From positions 4,322,583 to 4,386,582 of the forward strand of contig NC_081545.1 of the NCBI RefSeq assembly GCF_901000735.1: 64,000 nucleotides of DNA, given 5' to 3'. This document shows, in pieces, positions 35,289 through 45,390 of this stretch (position 1 is the first letter of the stretch; each line of letters begins with the position of its first letter). The position numbers and the translations under genes were made by a program. The notes under the pieces are model-generated. The model had not been told where the DNA came from, made no database searches, and saw only the letters and a list, made by a program, of their open reading frames with translations. Origin of the DNA: Corylus avellana. Its lineage: Eukaryota > Streptophyta > Magnoliopsida > Fagales > Betulaceae.

Positions 35289-35642
35289 ATGAGAGTGGAA
35301 AATGGTGAAGGGCAAATTAAGCCAATTATAATGTCTTTGAAGATGATGAAGGTGGTGGTGGAGAACTTGACAGGAACTCTCTTCTACATCCAGGTGAGCA
35401 ATGATGCCACCCTCGCCGATCTAAAGAGGGAAATAGAGGCCCAGCAGAAGCTCCCTTTTGACCGTCAGATCCTCATCCTTGACACCAATCTTAGACCTCT
35501 CATGACTGATGATGGAGATGGGGTTTCCCTTATGGATTGTGGGGTCCAAGATGGGTCCCATATTTACCTCTTTGTCAATCCCCTAGATGATGGGTCCACC
35601 CATAATTTCGTCTTCACTTGGCCTGAATCTTTCTTGGGGTAG
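35289..35642 (+). CDS. Single ubiquitin-like domain protein
   Basis: Intronless, 117 aa. From Met19/Met20 the sequence (MMKVVVENLTGTLFYIQV...) follows the ubiquitin beta-grasp pattern: hydrophobic first strands, then ATLADLKREIEAQQKLPFDRQILIL matching the ubiquitin helix and third strand, then GVSLMDCGVQDGSHIYLFV matching the end of the fold. There is no C-terminal Gly-Gly, so it is not a conjugated modifier; it fits the ubiquitin-domain protein class. Two later in-frame ATGs (35331, 35343) could be the true start, since the fold begins only there. Partner and function unknown. It lies tail to tail with the 36190-36951 gene. Confidence 0.8.
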   Translation: MRVENGEGQIKPIIMSLKMMKVVVENLTGTLFYIQVSNDATLADLKREIEAQQKLPFDRQILILDTNLRPLMTDDGDGVSLMDCGVQDGSHIYLFVNPLDDGSTHNFVFTWPESFLG

Positions 35643-36189
35643 ACGGTACACCCACTTCCCTTCCAAAACAAAATGGAAGAAGGAAATGGAAATTGCCTAG
35701 TTTGTTTCCTTTTCTTTTTTTAACAATTTGCTTTATCTTGTTGATGATATAGATAACAATTAATAATTATGTGTCAGTACGAAGAGAGTGGAGTGTAACA
35801 AAACCATTAGTTTCTTCCTTTTTTGGTTTCCCTAACATAGAATACTAGGATCGGATCGAGATCAACAATAATTCGAATAGCTTGCCAAGCACCAAATGAG
35901 AGAGGCTTCCAATGAAACCTACTTGCCCAGGCAACCCGAGATACGGAGATTATAAAGACCACATGTTTGGTCAAATTAGATTTTATTTGAGACATCTCTT
36001 ATTTGAGCAGCCAACTGCAAAAAATTTCGGTCTACTATAATTAGATTTGCATTATTAATTATCTATCATTCTCTTTTCTTTTCTTTTTCCAATCTCCTCT
36101 TAATTGTAATTTAAAAAGAAAATAAAAATCTAATATAAGACCTATTACCATCTTTAATTATTGATTATTGATACTAAACTTATCACATC

Positions 36190-36951
36190 TCAATTTCGAC
36201 TGCGACTAATAGTCCCTTTAAACACATAGAGAGGGTCTCCATCTTCAACACCATGCCATTTGAGGCTGCAATTGTCATGCATGATCCTCTGCTTGTGTAT
36301 AAACAAATAATCATCAATGGGAAGTATTTTTCCGCTCAATAACAACTGCCTCAACTCATTTACAGTGCATGAGTCCTTCATTTCCAAAGGAATGCTGGCT
36401 GCATTAAGCAAGCTAGAAGAAGTTTGCACCACTACACTCAGCCGTCTTGATGAAGGCTCATCCCTCAAACGATTCATGGTCTTGGATAACACAATTATTT
36501 CGGAAAATTCGCGTACGCCGTATTCGGTTAGATTGCGAAACTCTTGTCCTAACTCTATCCCAGAACAGAAAAGTGACATTCTTTTGATGGGTGTTCCATC
36601 AACTATATGAATCTTCTCTTTCAGGCTACCCACAGTTTCTGATGTGTCTACCTCCATGTTAAACTGCCTGCCTGAAAATTTCACAGTAATTTGGATTCTC
36701 CTACAATAGTTTGATGGAGGTGAAACAAGCATGGATTTGATGGTGAGGTCAATTTTTGTACATTCAGTGATAATTGGATAGTCTTCCATGTCAAGACCAT
36801 CCACCAACTCCCATCCAGATACAGAGAGAGTTTGTGAAGCCAAAGGGACACCAAAGAGTTGTTCTATCTTTCTTTTGATATCAAGAACAGGTTCTTGGAG
36901 ACCCACTTCAATGACAAATTCATGTGTCCCTATAACAATGATTACCCTCAT
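36190..36951 (-). CDS. Protein with three tandem ubiquitin-like domains
   Basis: Intronless, 253 aa. Three diverged ubiquitin-like folds follow one another: residues 1-73 (VLDIKRKIEQLFGVP helix), 84-157 (ETVGSLKEKIHIVDGTP helix) and 169-246 (CTVNELRQLLL helix, ending GVEDGDPLYVF). None has a Gly-Gly end or ubiquitin's Lys48 context, so it cannot be processed or attached like polyubiquitin. Layout and N-terminus resemble a family of Arabidopsis ubiquitin-superfamily proteins clustered on chromosome 4 (At4g05230 group, from memory). Molecular role unknown; such proteins are thought to act as adaptors. The open frame is intact and has a TATA box 117 bp upstream, so it is probably expressed. Confidence 0.82.
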   Translation of the reverse strand: MRVIIVIGTHEFVIEVGLQEPVLDIKRKIEQLFGVPLASQTLSVSGWELVDGLDMEDYPIITECTKIDLTIKSMLVSPPSNYCRRIQITVKFSGRQFNMEVDTSETVGSLKEKIHIVDGTPIKRMSLFCSGIELGQEFRNLTEYGVREFSEIIVLSKTMNRLRDEPSSRRLSVVVQTSSSLLNAASIPLEMKDSCTVNELRQLLLSGKILPIDDYLFIHKQRIMHDNCSLKWHGVEDGDPLYVFKGTISRSRN

Positions 36952-37067
36952 TGTGTCAATGAGATGTTGCTAAGTCTGTGGGAATCACAGAGAAAAGAAG
37001 AGCGAGCAGAGTCTTTTTAGGGAAAGTTAGCTCTATTGAACTTAATAAGCTTTTGTTGCTTCCTGGC

Positions 37068-37075
37068 TATATATA
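37068..37075 (-). promoter_or_regulatory. Candidate TATA box of the triple-UBL gene
   Basis: TATATATA on the minus strand, 117 bp before the start codon, followed by a 5' UTR with CTTCTTTTCTCTG. Confidence 0.5.
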
Positions 37076-37219
37076 TGAAGGGATTTTTATGTTTTAGAGT
37101 CATGTCAGGAGAATGAGTGTTCCCATTTGTATGCTAAATTCATTCTCATAGCATTAATTATCGTTTGCCATGACCTTGATTTCATGCAGAATCCACTTGC
37201 AAAATTAGCTGCAAAGCTT

Positions 37220-37222
37220 CTG

Positions 37223-37262
<40 letters not shown>

Positions 37263-37268
37263 ACACAC
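37220..37268. repeat. (CT)n microsatellite
   Basis: About 36 bases of TC dinucleotides followed by CACTCTCACACAC. Located upstream of the triple-UBL gene. Confidence 0.85.
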
Positions 37269-37315
37269 TCACAAAAATACATATAGGTGCTCACTCCAAG
37301 TACACACGTGTGCAA

Positions 37316-37600
37316 CTAGGACTGTAAATGAATAGATCATCGTTCATGGTCAAGCTTAGGTATTAAACGAATAGAGCTTGAACAAAAAGATTTTAACTCG
37401 TTTATTAAACAAGTCAAACTCGTAAAAAATATAATCATGACATTTACTCTACATATAGAATGACTAAGTTAATTGAGTAGCTTGTGAACAAATTTGAGCT
37501 CACTCGAAAAGTAAATGAACAAAGTTTTAATGAATTATCTAAAAAATTGAACGAACTGAACTTGAACATTCAATACTTGGCTTGATTACAGCTCAATGTG
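37316..37600. repeat. Dispersed GAGCTT/CTCGTT-rich repeat
   Basis: Starts 'ctaggactgtaaatgaa' and contains 'gagcttgaac', 'aactcgtttatta', 'gagctcactcg'. This is a word pattern common in plant hAT-like non-autonomous elements; related to 6010-6360. Confidence 0.45.
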
Positions 37601-37811
37601 CAGAACGTGTGTGATAACAAAACCTGACACAGCAATTCTAGTCCATACAACAGGCTACCAAAGCCCAAGTGGGAGGCAACTTGACATTGCTTCAGCGTTT
37701 GGCGTGTTGTAAATGAAGTATGTTAAATGAACTATCCAAACATGTGCTAGACTGCTAGTTCACATGTTTGGAACTGTTTGTGCATGTTTATATAAAAATA
37801 AATAAATATTT

Positions 37812-38143
37812 GAGAAAAATCCACTTTACCTATGAAGTTTAAGGAATTTTTCAATTTGAACCCAAAAGTTTAAAAATTGGCAATGTATCTCCCAATGCTT
37901 AAAAAAATTTCAATTTAAACTTTCCGTTACTAATTTCCGTTAAATTGGACAAAATTTTTTTAAAAAAAGCCTGAGGATAATTACATAATTTCATAGATTT
38001 CCATCCAATTTAACGGAAATTAGTAACAGGAGGTTTAAATTGAAAATTTTTGAAACATTAGGAGATACATTGCCAATTTTTAAACTTTGGGGTTCAAATT
38101 GAAAAATTCCTGAAACTTCAAAGAATAATGTGGATTTTTCCCC
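37812..38143. mobile_element. Mutator-type foldback MITE
   Basis: A 332 bp element starting GAGAAAAATCCAC and ending GTGGATTTTTCCCC, flanked by a perfect 9 bp repeat TAAATATTT (37803-37811 and 38144-38152). The arms mirror each other through 'ttcaatttgaaccc', 'aaaaattggcaatgtatctcc' and 'ttaacggaaattagtaac', around an AAAATTTTTTT centre. Confidence 0.85.
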
Positions 38144-38539
38144 TAAATATTTATTGACTAAAGTATTTATCATAATAAATGAATTCTTCATGGTGCCAAT
38201 GAGGTGTTACTGTTAGACAGGGAATCCTATTTTTTTTTTAAACAAAAAAAAAAAAATTGATTCTCACGTTGACAAGAAGAGAGAGTTTATATTAATCTAT
38301 ACTTAATGACATTATTGGGTTTAAGTATTTATATATGCAGAAAACTATACCTAATCCCCCTGCACAGGGGAGGTAAAGAGGAGGTTTGAGAGATTTCTGG
38401 GCAGAGGAAGATATCTATCTGGTCGGGCTATCAACCTGCAAGTTCTCTTGAGAAGCTGCAATCAAGATGTTATTTCTTCCTTTATTTCTTTCTTTTTATT
38501 TAATTTTTTATTTTTTTTTTATTTTTAATGATGGAAATT

Positions 38540-38800
38540 GGCAAGATTGTTAAATTATCACTTATCCCAAAAGCTTAACTGATAATTTAACATGGTATCA
38601 GAACCAAAGGTCATGGGATCGAACCTTGACTCCATCAAATTACCTCTCATTTAAATTAAATATTTCACGTGTTGGGCTTCACCTATTAAAAGGGAATTTA
38701 AGCTCACACGTGAGGGAGAGTGTTAAAGTAATGATTAAGTGATTAAATTTACCTCTTTCTGTCAACTTAAGCTTTTGGGATAACTGGTAATTTAATAATG
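38540..38800. repeat. Dispersed repeat, two inverted-related copies
   Basis: Contains 'acatggtatcagaacc', 'gatcgaaccttgactcc', 'cacgtgttgggcttcacc' and 'agtaatgattaagtgatta'. Variants lie in the isocitrate lyase introns (1605-1690, 2620-2735, 3213-3292) and at 21660-21800 and 49400-49570. 'ggtatcagaacc' and 'gatcgaacc' resemble polymerase III boxes, but I could not assign a class. Confidence 0.5.
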
Positions 38801-39455
38801 ATGACTTTGTATATCAATCTCTTTCCTTTCAAGGTAGGACCAATTTATGTACCTATCCCTTTTTGAATCTTGAACCCGTGTACAGTGCTCATTCGACACG
38901 GATTGGGTAAGACTCCGGTTTCGCCGGCGGGCGTGTCTCTAAAAAAATTGTTTGCACAATTGCACTTAAGGGTATTCAAATCTTAAACCCGATAAAAATG
39001 ACACCAAGATTAATGTCGTTAGCGCTTGAGTCAACCCCTACATTTAGGAGATGCTCTACAGTATATTATCCAAAACAATCAGTAACATGTGCCCATGTGA
39101 TTTGCATATGATCCCCATGAGAACGTGTCATTGCCAACCGAGCAATGAAGTAGGGCTGGGAATGAGGACCCGTAGATGCATACTCTGCAGAATGTGCGTA
39201 AAAAATAATCACCAACATGTCCCCCATCACATGTGAGTTGCCTTCCCAACGAGGAGCTGTCATTGCCAACCAAGCAATTAATGGAGAAAATTAAGCTGAT
39301 CATTTTCCTTCAGGTTGAAAAGAGTTAAGTAAATAACCGGTCAAAATATCACTTATAGGGTTTATGAGATACACAGAAATAGAAAAGGGCAACTACAGAG
39401 TTGGTGGAACTTCATTCTTCATATCCAACCATCAACTCCTTTGTTTGAAATTAAA
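38800..39455. other. Spacer with a diverged 22 bp direct repeat
   Basis: 'gtcattgccaaccgagcaat' at about 39129 recurs as 'gtcattgccaaccaagcaat' at about 39259, each preceded by an 'aacatgt...' segment. No gene. Confidence 0.45.
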
Positions 39456-39457
39456 TA

Positions 39458-40860
39458 CTAGTGTCCGTTTGAGAGTGCAATTTTAAAAATTGCGTTTTTA
39501 AAAATTGTGTTTTCAAAATCACTACTTTTTAAAATTGCACAGGTGTTTGGTAAAATATGCTAAAAAGTATTTTTTTTATCAATTAAGTATTTGGATAATA
39601 TTAGCATATAATTGCGGCTTCATGGCCAAATTATCAATAAGGACATTTCTTTATAACAGTAAAATAACTAACATTGTCTATAAGCTTCCATTTTTAACAC
39701 CTATGCAAACAAAAGTATGACTTATAATTTGACATTAACTTTGAGTTTTCTACTTAAGCAATTATATATTGCTATATTACTTGTTTCTATATGCTTTTTT
39801 GTTTTTGTATTTTTTTTTTCTTGAAACATATTCCAAACAGACATATAATAAAAAATAAAAGAACAATCCATCAAATTAAACTAATAATGAGAAAAAATTA
39901 AAAAAAAAATCACAAATTATCACTGTTTATTACCCATTAACAAAAATATAAAAAAAAAATCACAAACGGTTAGAGTGCAATACCCATTAAAAAATAAAAA
40001 TAAAAATCTATCACAAATTGTTACTGTACAGTACCTTTAAAAAAAAAAAAAAAAAAAAAGCCATAAAAAATCGTCATTGTGCACATCACTATGCAGTGCG
40101 CTATGACCTGAGAAAAATCATCATCTTGGTCACTGTACAGTATTTTTTTTAAAAAAATAAAAAACCTCATATGGTTACTGTACACGCACTATCACATTAC
40201 TGTGCGTGTACAGTGATTTATCACTGCATACTATGATGGATTGCAGATCACTATGTATGCACGGTAATCTAAATAAAATTTTGAAAAAAAAAAATCACAA
40301 CTTTACTCTGTAGAAATGGTCGAAGAACAAAAACGCATATATAAAAAGGCACAGTTATCATACAAACCACATAAAATAACACCGAACACCAAACAATGAA
40401 AAGTTTTACAAAAGCAAAGGAGTTATATGGAGAGAAATAAAATATTAAGGTGAGATTATTACCTGGTAGAGGGGCGGAGAGATGGACAACAACGACACAC
40501 ACTGCTATAGGGCAGAGAAAGGATGAACGAGACAGAGAGGATAAAGAAAAAAAAAAAAAAAAAAGAGAAAAGATGGGTTTTAATATATTTTAAGTGGGTA
40601 TTCTTGGTATTTTTTTCATTCCCGCTCAAAAAAAAGATAACTATTGCGCCAAATATCTTTTTAATAGAAATCGTGATTTTGTTTTAAATTCGCACTTTTT
40701 CAAATAAGCACCCTCTAATCAGCTTATGGAAATCGCAGATTTTTTTACGATTTTAAAATTTGCGTTTTTAAAATCGCAATCCCAAACACCCTAAAATTGC
40801 GATTTGGTTTAAAATCGCAGGTAATTTTTTTAAAAACGCACCCTAAATACTTATGGTATG
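39458..40860. mobile_element. Candidate non-autonomous element rich in ACTGTACAGT
   Basis: The left end has 'gtgcaattttaaaaattgcg' and the right end 'aaaacgcaccctaaatac', with several 'aaaatcgca' words between: weak inverted termini. The middle (39910-40260) repeats 'atcacaaa' and 'actgtacagt', including a palindrome pairing GTTACTGTACACGCAC with GTGCGTGTACAGTGA. No coding capacity. Part (from 40251) is copied in the inverted contig at 45391-46977. Confidence 0.4.
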
Positions 40861-41004
40861 CGGAATAACTTTTTCATTAAAAAAAAAAAAAAAACGAATA
40901 ACTAGCTTTATTAAGAATGAAGGAATGTAGAATAAAATGAGAAGTGCTAGAGAGTCAAACAAATGAACCCAGAAAAATTTTCAAACTGGCGTGGCAATGG
41001 TTTT

Positions 41005-41037
<33 letters not shown>

Positions 41038-41823
41038 CAATTCTCTCTTCCTTGTCTGCCACTCACGGTTTGCCACATCAGTTTAAAAATTTGGCTGGAT
41101 TCATTTGTTTGACTCTTTAGCACTTCTCGAATAAAATAGGCTTAGTGTTAAAGTAAGCATAAACGTTAACACTTGGAATAGCCATTCCCATGGCCATTCC
41201 ATTCCACATCATTCAATTCTTAATAAATACTAATTTTTTTTTAATAGAATAGTCATTCCGCATACCAAATGTAGCCTTAGTATAGTGCTATCAACCACTC
41301 AACCTTATGGATTGTATCTAGGATCACTTGTACGAGCTATATGAGCTTTTGTTTGTGTTATGCACCTTCACTCAACTCCAACTGTATGAGAGATTCACTG
41401 TCCATGCATGTGCTATGTTTTTGCTTCCACTGCGAAGTGGATTCAATACTTGCCAGAGGAAATTAACATCTTGAAAAGTCTAGTTAATAAGATAATAATA
41501 TAACATGTTAAAACACAAGTCAACCCAAAAGTTTAAGCTGTTGATTATGTCATATTAGCCATTAACTTTTGTGACATGCATCTATCAAACACGAAACTTA
41601 ATATTTTTATAATACATTGAATTTTTAATTGAAATGGGAGTGAATGAAGAAGATAATATTCGAACTAGAGACTCCTGCTCTAATATCATGGTAAATTATA
41701 ACTTATCCTAAAAAATTAAGATGATAGGAAAAGGTAGACTTAAGCCTCTTGAGATTGAGTTGAGAAATACATCTTATGTTTATAGAACATGCCTCATTTT
41801 CAAGCTTCCCAAAATGCAATTTT
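40251..41823 (+). repeat. Left arm of second inverted duplication
   Basis: Reverse complement of 45391-46977 throughout, with small indels in homopolymers and a few substitutions. The partner copy is a separate contig bounded by N gaps. Confidence 0.93.
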
Positions 41824-41829
41824 GGACCT

Positions 41830-42448
41830 TTTTAGTGCAAAAGAGTTTTTAAAAAAAAAGTTTTGAACTTTTTTATGTAATAAACATACTTTTTAAATTC
41901 CTTGATACAATTCTAAACAAACTTGAGTTCTATGGTAGACTTTGTAGTACAAGCCCTGATAGTGATGGGGAGGCACTAGAAATCTTGCTGCTTCTTCATT
42001 GGGATAACAATTTCATGATTGTTTCTGCATTGCTTTCTTAAATAACTCGTTAAATTTTGCATATTACAACTCATTTTACTCATTAATTAATAACAATCAT
42101 GGTTCCATTGCTTTCAAGATAAGAAATTGCATTATCATTATATGGTATTTCAGACATTATATCAATTTCCTATTCAAACAACATATGCCACATTATATCA
42201 TTTTTGATAGTCAATGATAACCAAATGAACAATAATCGTCATAAATGCTGTCGGCAATTTCTTAGAAGTTCCTGTCAAGTTCTGTTTCCAGGGATGTGAT
42301 TGACCGATGGTTCAGTGCGATTGAATTATTGAACCAAATAATACAAGGATTTGAACTTATTGGTGCTAGTGTTGTTTCCCATGTTTTTCTTTTTCTTTTT
42401 TTAAAGAACGTTGTTTCTCATGTTAAATATGAAAGGAAAAGCTTGATT
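41830..42448. other. Intergenic, nothing recognised
   Basis: AT-rich spacer without coding signal. Confidence 0.5.
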
Positions 42449-42458
42449 TAATTTTTTA

Positions 42459-42840
42459 GGGGAAACTTTACTAAAGACCTCCAAACTTTCACTCGTTTTG
42501 AAATACCTCCCCTGAACTTCAAAATCTCTCAATTTAGTCCCTTGAATTTTCAATTGCTTTCAATTTGGACCATTCCGTCAGATTTTAAACGTCACATGAC
42601 GTTTATACCTCTGACTTTTGTATAAAATTCCAACTTCTAAAACGTTTTTTTATTTAAAAAAAAAAAAACAAAAATCAGGGATATTTTGGTCTTTTTTTAA
42701 ATTTTTAACGGATAAAATTAACAGAATGGTCTAAATTGAGAACAATTGAAAGTTTAGGAGACTAAATTGAGAGATTTTGAAGTTCATGGGAGGTATTTCA
42801 AAACGGGTGGAAGTTTGGGGGTCCTTAGTGAAGTTTCCCC
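42459..42840. mobile_element. Mutator-type foldback MITE
   Basis: A 382 bp element starting GGGGAAACTTTACTAA and ending TTAGTGAAGTTTCCCC, flanked by a perfect 10 bp repeat TAATTTTTTA (42449-42458 and 42841-42850). The arms of about 150 bp share 'cctccaaactttcac', 'tttgaaatacctccc' and 'cttcaaaatctctcaattta'. No coding capacity. Confidence 0.85.
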
Positions 42841-42946
42841 TAATTTTTTAATTCATGCTTTTAACATTTTTTCTCGCGTATAGGCTTAAACTATTAGACT
42901 TAATATGTTAAATATTTAATTAAAATTAGAAGTTAATGATGAAAAC

Positions 42947-43889
42947 TGTTAGAATATATGGAAAATATATTATATTTTTCATAGATTCCATAATTATGTT
43001 GGTATCAAATATTCTCTATTTATGGGTTGATTGTAATTAAATATTGGGATTGTAATCAAATCAAGGAGATTTGATTACTATACTTATATTTAGACATTAT
43101 CCTATAAATAGGAACCTTTGTATTGTAGACAAATAAAGTTAATGAGCACAATGTAACCCTAAGGGGCATTCAAGTGGTGGATGTAGGTGTCTAACGCCGA
43201 ACTACTCGTAAATTCTTTGCGTTCATTCTCTCTCTTGCTTCTGCTCAATATTCCTACATCATCATTATTTTAACATGGTATTAAAGTCACTTTCTTATGG
43301 CCTTCAACGTCATTGACGTTTTTGGGTGTTCTCTCCAACAATCTCATTGTTCCGCTACGTCCACCTACCACGCTTCTCCATGCGTTACCGCGCGCGCTAC
43401 GCGCCGGTCAAGTTCGGTGCGCCGATTTGATAACCGTCCAAGTGGGCCCATTTTCTTTTTATTTTTGGACCAAGTCGGCCCTTTTGAAGTTTGGCTCTTT
43501 GTCAGCCCTAGCCCGTTGTCGGCTCGGTTTAAAGTTTGGCCAGTTGTCGACCCTTTTGAATCTGCATTCACCAACCACCACCTACTACCATTGCTTGCCG
43601 CCCGCCAGCCTCTATCTCCTCTGGCAGTCTCCACAATCTACGGCTCGTTCTTGGCTTTCACCACTACTATCATCATTGTTTCGGATTTCAAATTCAAGGT
43701 TTCGGAATATTTCACTTTGAGTTTGAGGGGATTTTCGAATATATGGAAAAAATATAAAATTTTCTGTATATTTCATAATTAGGTTGATATCAAATATTTT
43801 CTATTTATAGGTTGATTGTAATCAAATATTATGATTATAATTAAATCAAGGTATAAAATAAATTACTATATTTTTCATATATTCTAACA
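42947..43889 (+). mobile_element. TRIM-like short LTR retroelement
   Basis: The 5' LTR (42947-43275, 329 bp) begins TGTTAGAATATATG and ends TTTTAACA; it is followed at once by TGGTATTAAAGTC, a primer-binding site like that for initiator methionine tRNA. The interior (43291-43735) has no gag or pol motif. A shortened LTR-related end (about 43737-43889) follows, ending TTCTAACA. Flanking AAAAC and GAAAC are a likely 5 bp duplication with one mismatch. Small, non-coding, probably mobilised in trans when active. Confidence 0.65.
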
Positions 43890-44310
43890 GAAACAATACT
43901 TGAACTCAACGCATTTTCTTCAATATTACATTCTTAATTTATCATTAATCTTAAAAATTTAAATTAATAAAAATTTATTGATTTAATCTTTTAATTAATA
44001 TTTTAAAAATATCTTGTGCATATAAGATAGCTTTTAGTAATAAATTGTTCTACGTATGTAAATTGTATTCGCCTGAATCAAAATGCCAATGATTTGGTGA
44101 ACTTTACTTCAGATTGGTGGACCAGTTTACGAGGCCGCCGCAGGATGACGACGTGGAAGCTAGAGTGATGATTATGTCGAGGACTTTACAGATAGACCAG
44201 CTCCTACTTCCAACATAACGACACTAGAAAGCAAATTTGAGCACAAGCCTTCAGGTTCTCCATCAGATAACCTTTAATTTGTATTTCAAATTTTGTTACG
44301 AAGTTCGAAG
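43890..44310. other. Spacer with unidentified GC-richer patch
   Basis: 44110-44275 is GC-richer ('gaggccgccgcaggatgacgac...') and could be a retrotransposon coding fragment, but no motif could be named. Confidence 0.3.
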
Positions 44311-45054
44311 AAGTGATGTTAATTTTTGTCATAGGTATGTTATCGATTAGGTTTTTCATCATCTCATTTGAAAATTAATTGATGTTCACAAAGAGAGTCA
44401 AAATAATATTTGATGGCATTCGAAATTGCACTCTATAATGCATGTTTTAAGAGTCATCTACGTGAAGAGATCGACACTATTACACCTCAATAATCCCAAC
44501 TTTTCTCAACATGACGCTCTCACGACTAGAACTCATAATCTTGACTCTGATATATACCATTTGTTAAATCGGGCATTTGATCATCTCATTTAAAAATTAA
44601 TTGGTATTCAATAAGAGAAGTCAAAATCTTATAACATTTGAAATTGCACTGAGTAAAACATGTTTTAAGAGCGGTCCATGTGAGTAAAAGAATACTGTTA
44701 CACCTAAACAAAATCATACCAACGAAAATGCTCACGGCATTTTCAATTCTCAAATAGCTTGTACAATTTTACTGGCAATTTTGTCAATAGATTTTGATTA
44801 GACAAATGAATTTTATAAGAGCTCGCTCATGTTTGTAATTCGAATTAGTTATAACAACAAATTATTAAAAATCTTGACGTGACTTGAGGTGAAAATGGGA
44901 GAAATTGGATTACTCACAGGCAAAATAATGAAGCATTGTGCTTTTGTTAATTAACGGAAAGTATTTTCTTGGTATCCGTGTCAGCTGCCGACTAAATTTT
45001 GCAGCAGAATTAATGCATGAAATTGTGCAAAATTATGTGCATTGGAGTTCCTTA
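44311..45054 (+). repeat. 0.75 kb direct repeat, copy 1
   Basis: Matches 56792-57537 in the same orientation with few substitutions. Contains two units of the dispersed repeat also at 9300-9460. Copy 2 starts exactly after an N gap. Confidence 0.93.
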
Positions 45055-45290
45055 AGGGGGTGTTTGGCAAATGGGATGGCTTAAACACTGTAGTTGATGT
45101 AAATTGATGTGAAAAAAAGTAAGAATATTTGGTATAAAAAAAATGAAAAAGTGGTATGAAAAAGTGAAAAAATTTTGTTTTGTAGTGATTTTTTTATTTG
45201 AATAAGAATAAAAAGTGAATGATTTAATATTAAAAGTAAAAAAGTTAGAATGTTTTTATGTTGATTTTTTTGGGAAATGGTGATGAACAG
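45055..45290. mobile_element. 5' part of a Tourist/PIF-like MITE, cut by gap
   Basis: Starts GGGGGTGTTTGGCAAATGGG, absent at the matching point of the other copy (57538). Its inverse, ending 'cattaccaaacaaagcc', lies at 58398-58445. The GG..TGTTTGG end is typical of Tourist-like elements. The middle is missing because of the N gap. Confidence 0.55.
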
Positions 45291-45390
45291 NNNNNNNNNN
45301 NNNNNNNNNNNNNNNNNNNNNNNNNNNNNNNNNNNNNNNNNNNNNNNNNNNNNNNNNNNNNNNNNNNNNNNNNNNNNNNNNNNNNNNNNN
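45291..45390. other. Assembly gap (100 N)
   Basis: Exactly 100 undetermined bases, a conventional scaffold-join size and not a measured distance. Confidence 0.99.

Noticed and set aside
43297..43782. 161-codon open frame on the plus strand, with a competing 135-codon frame overlapping it
   Set aside because: It lies inside the TRIM-like element, has no gag or pol motif, and both frames are open only because the stretch is GC-richer. Composition is not protein-like.
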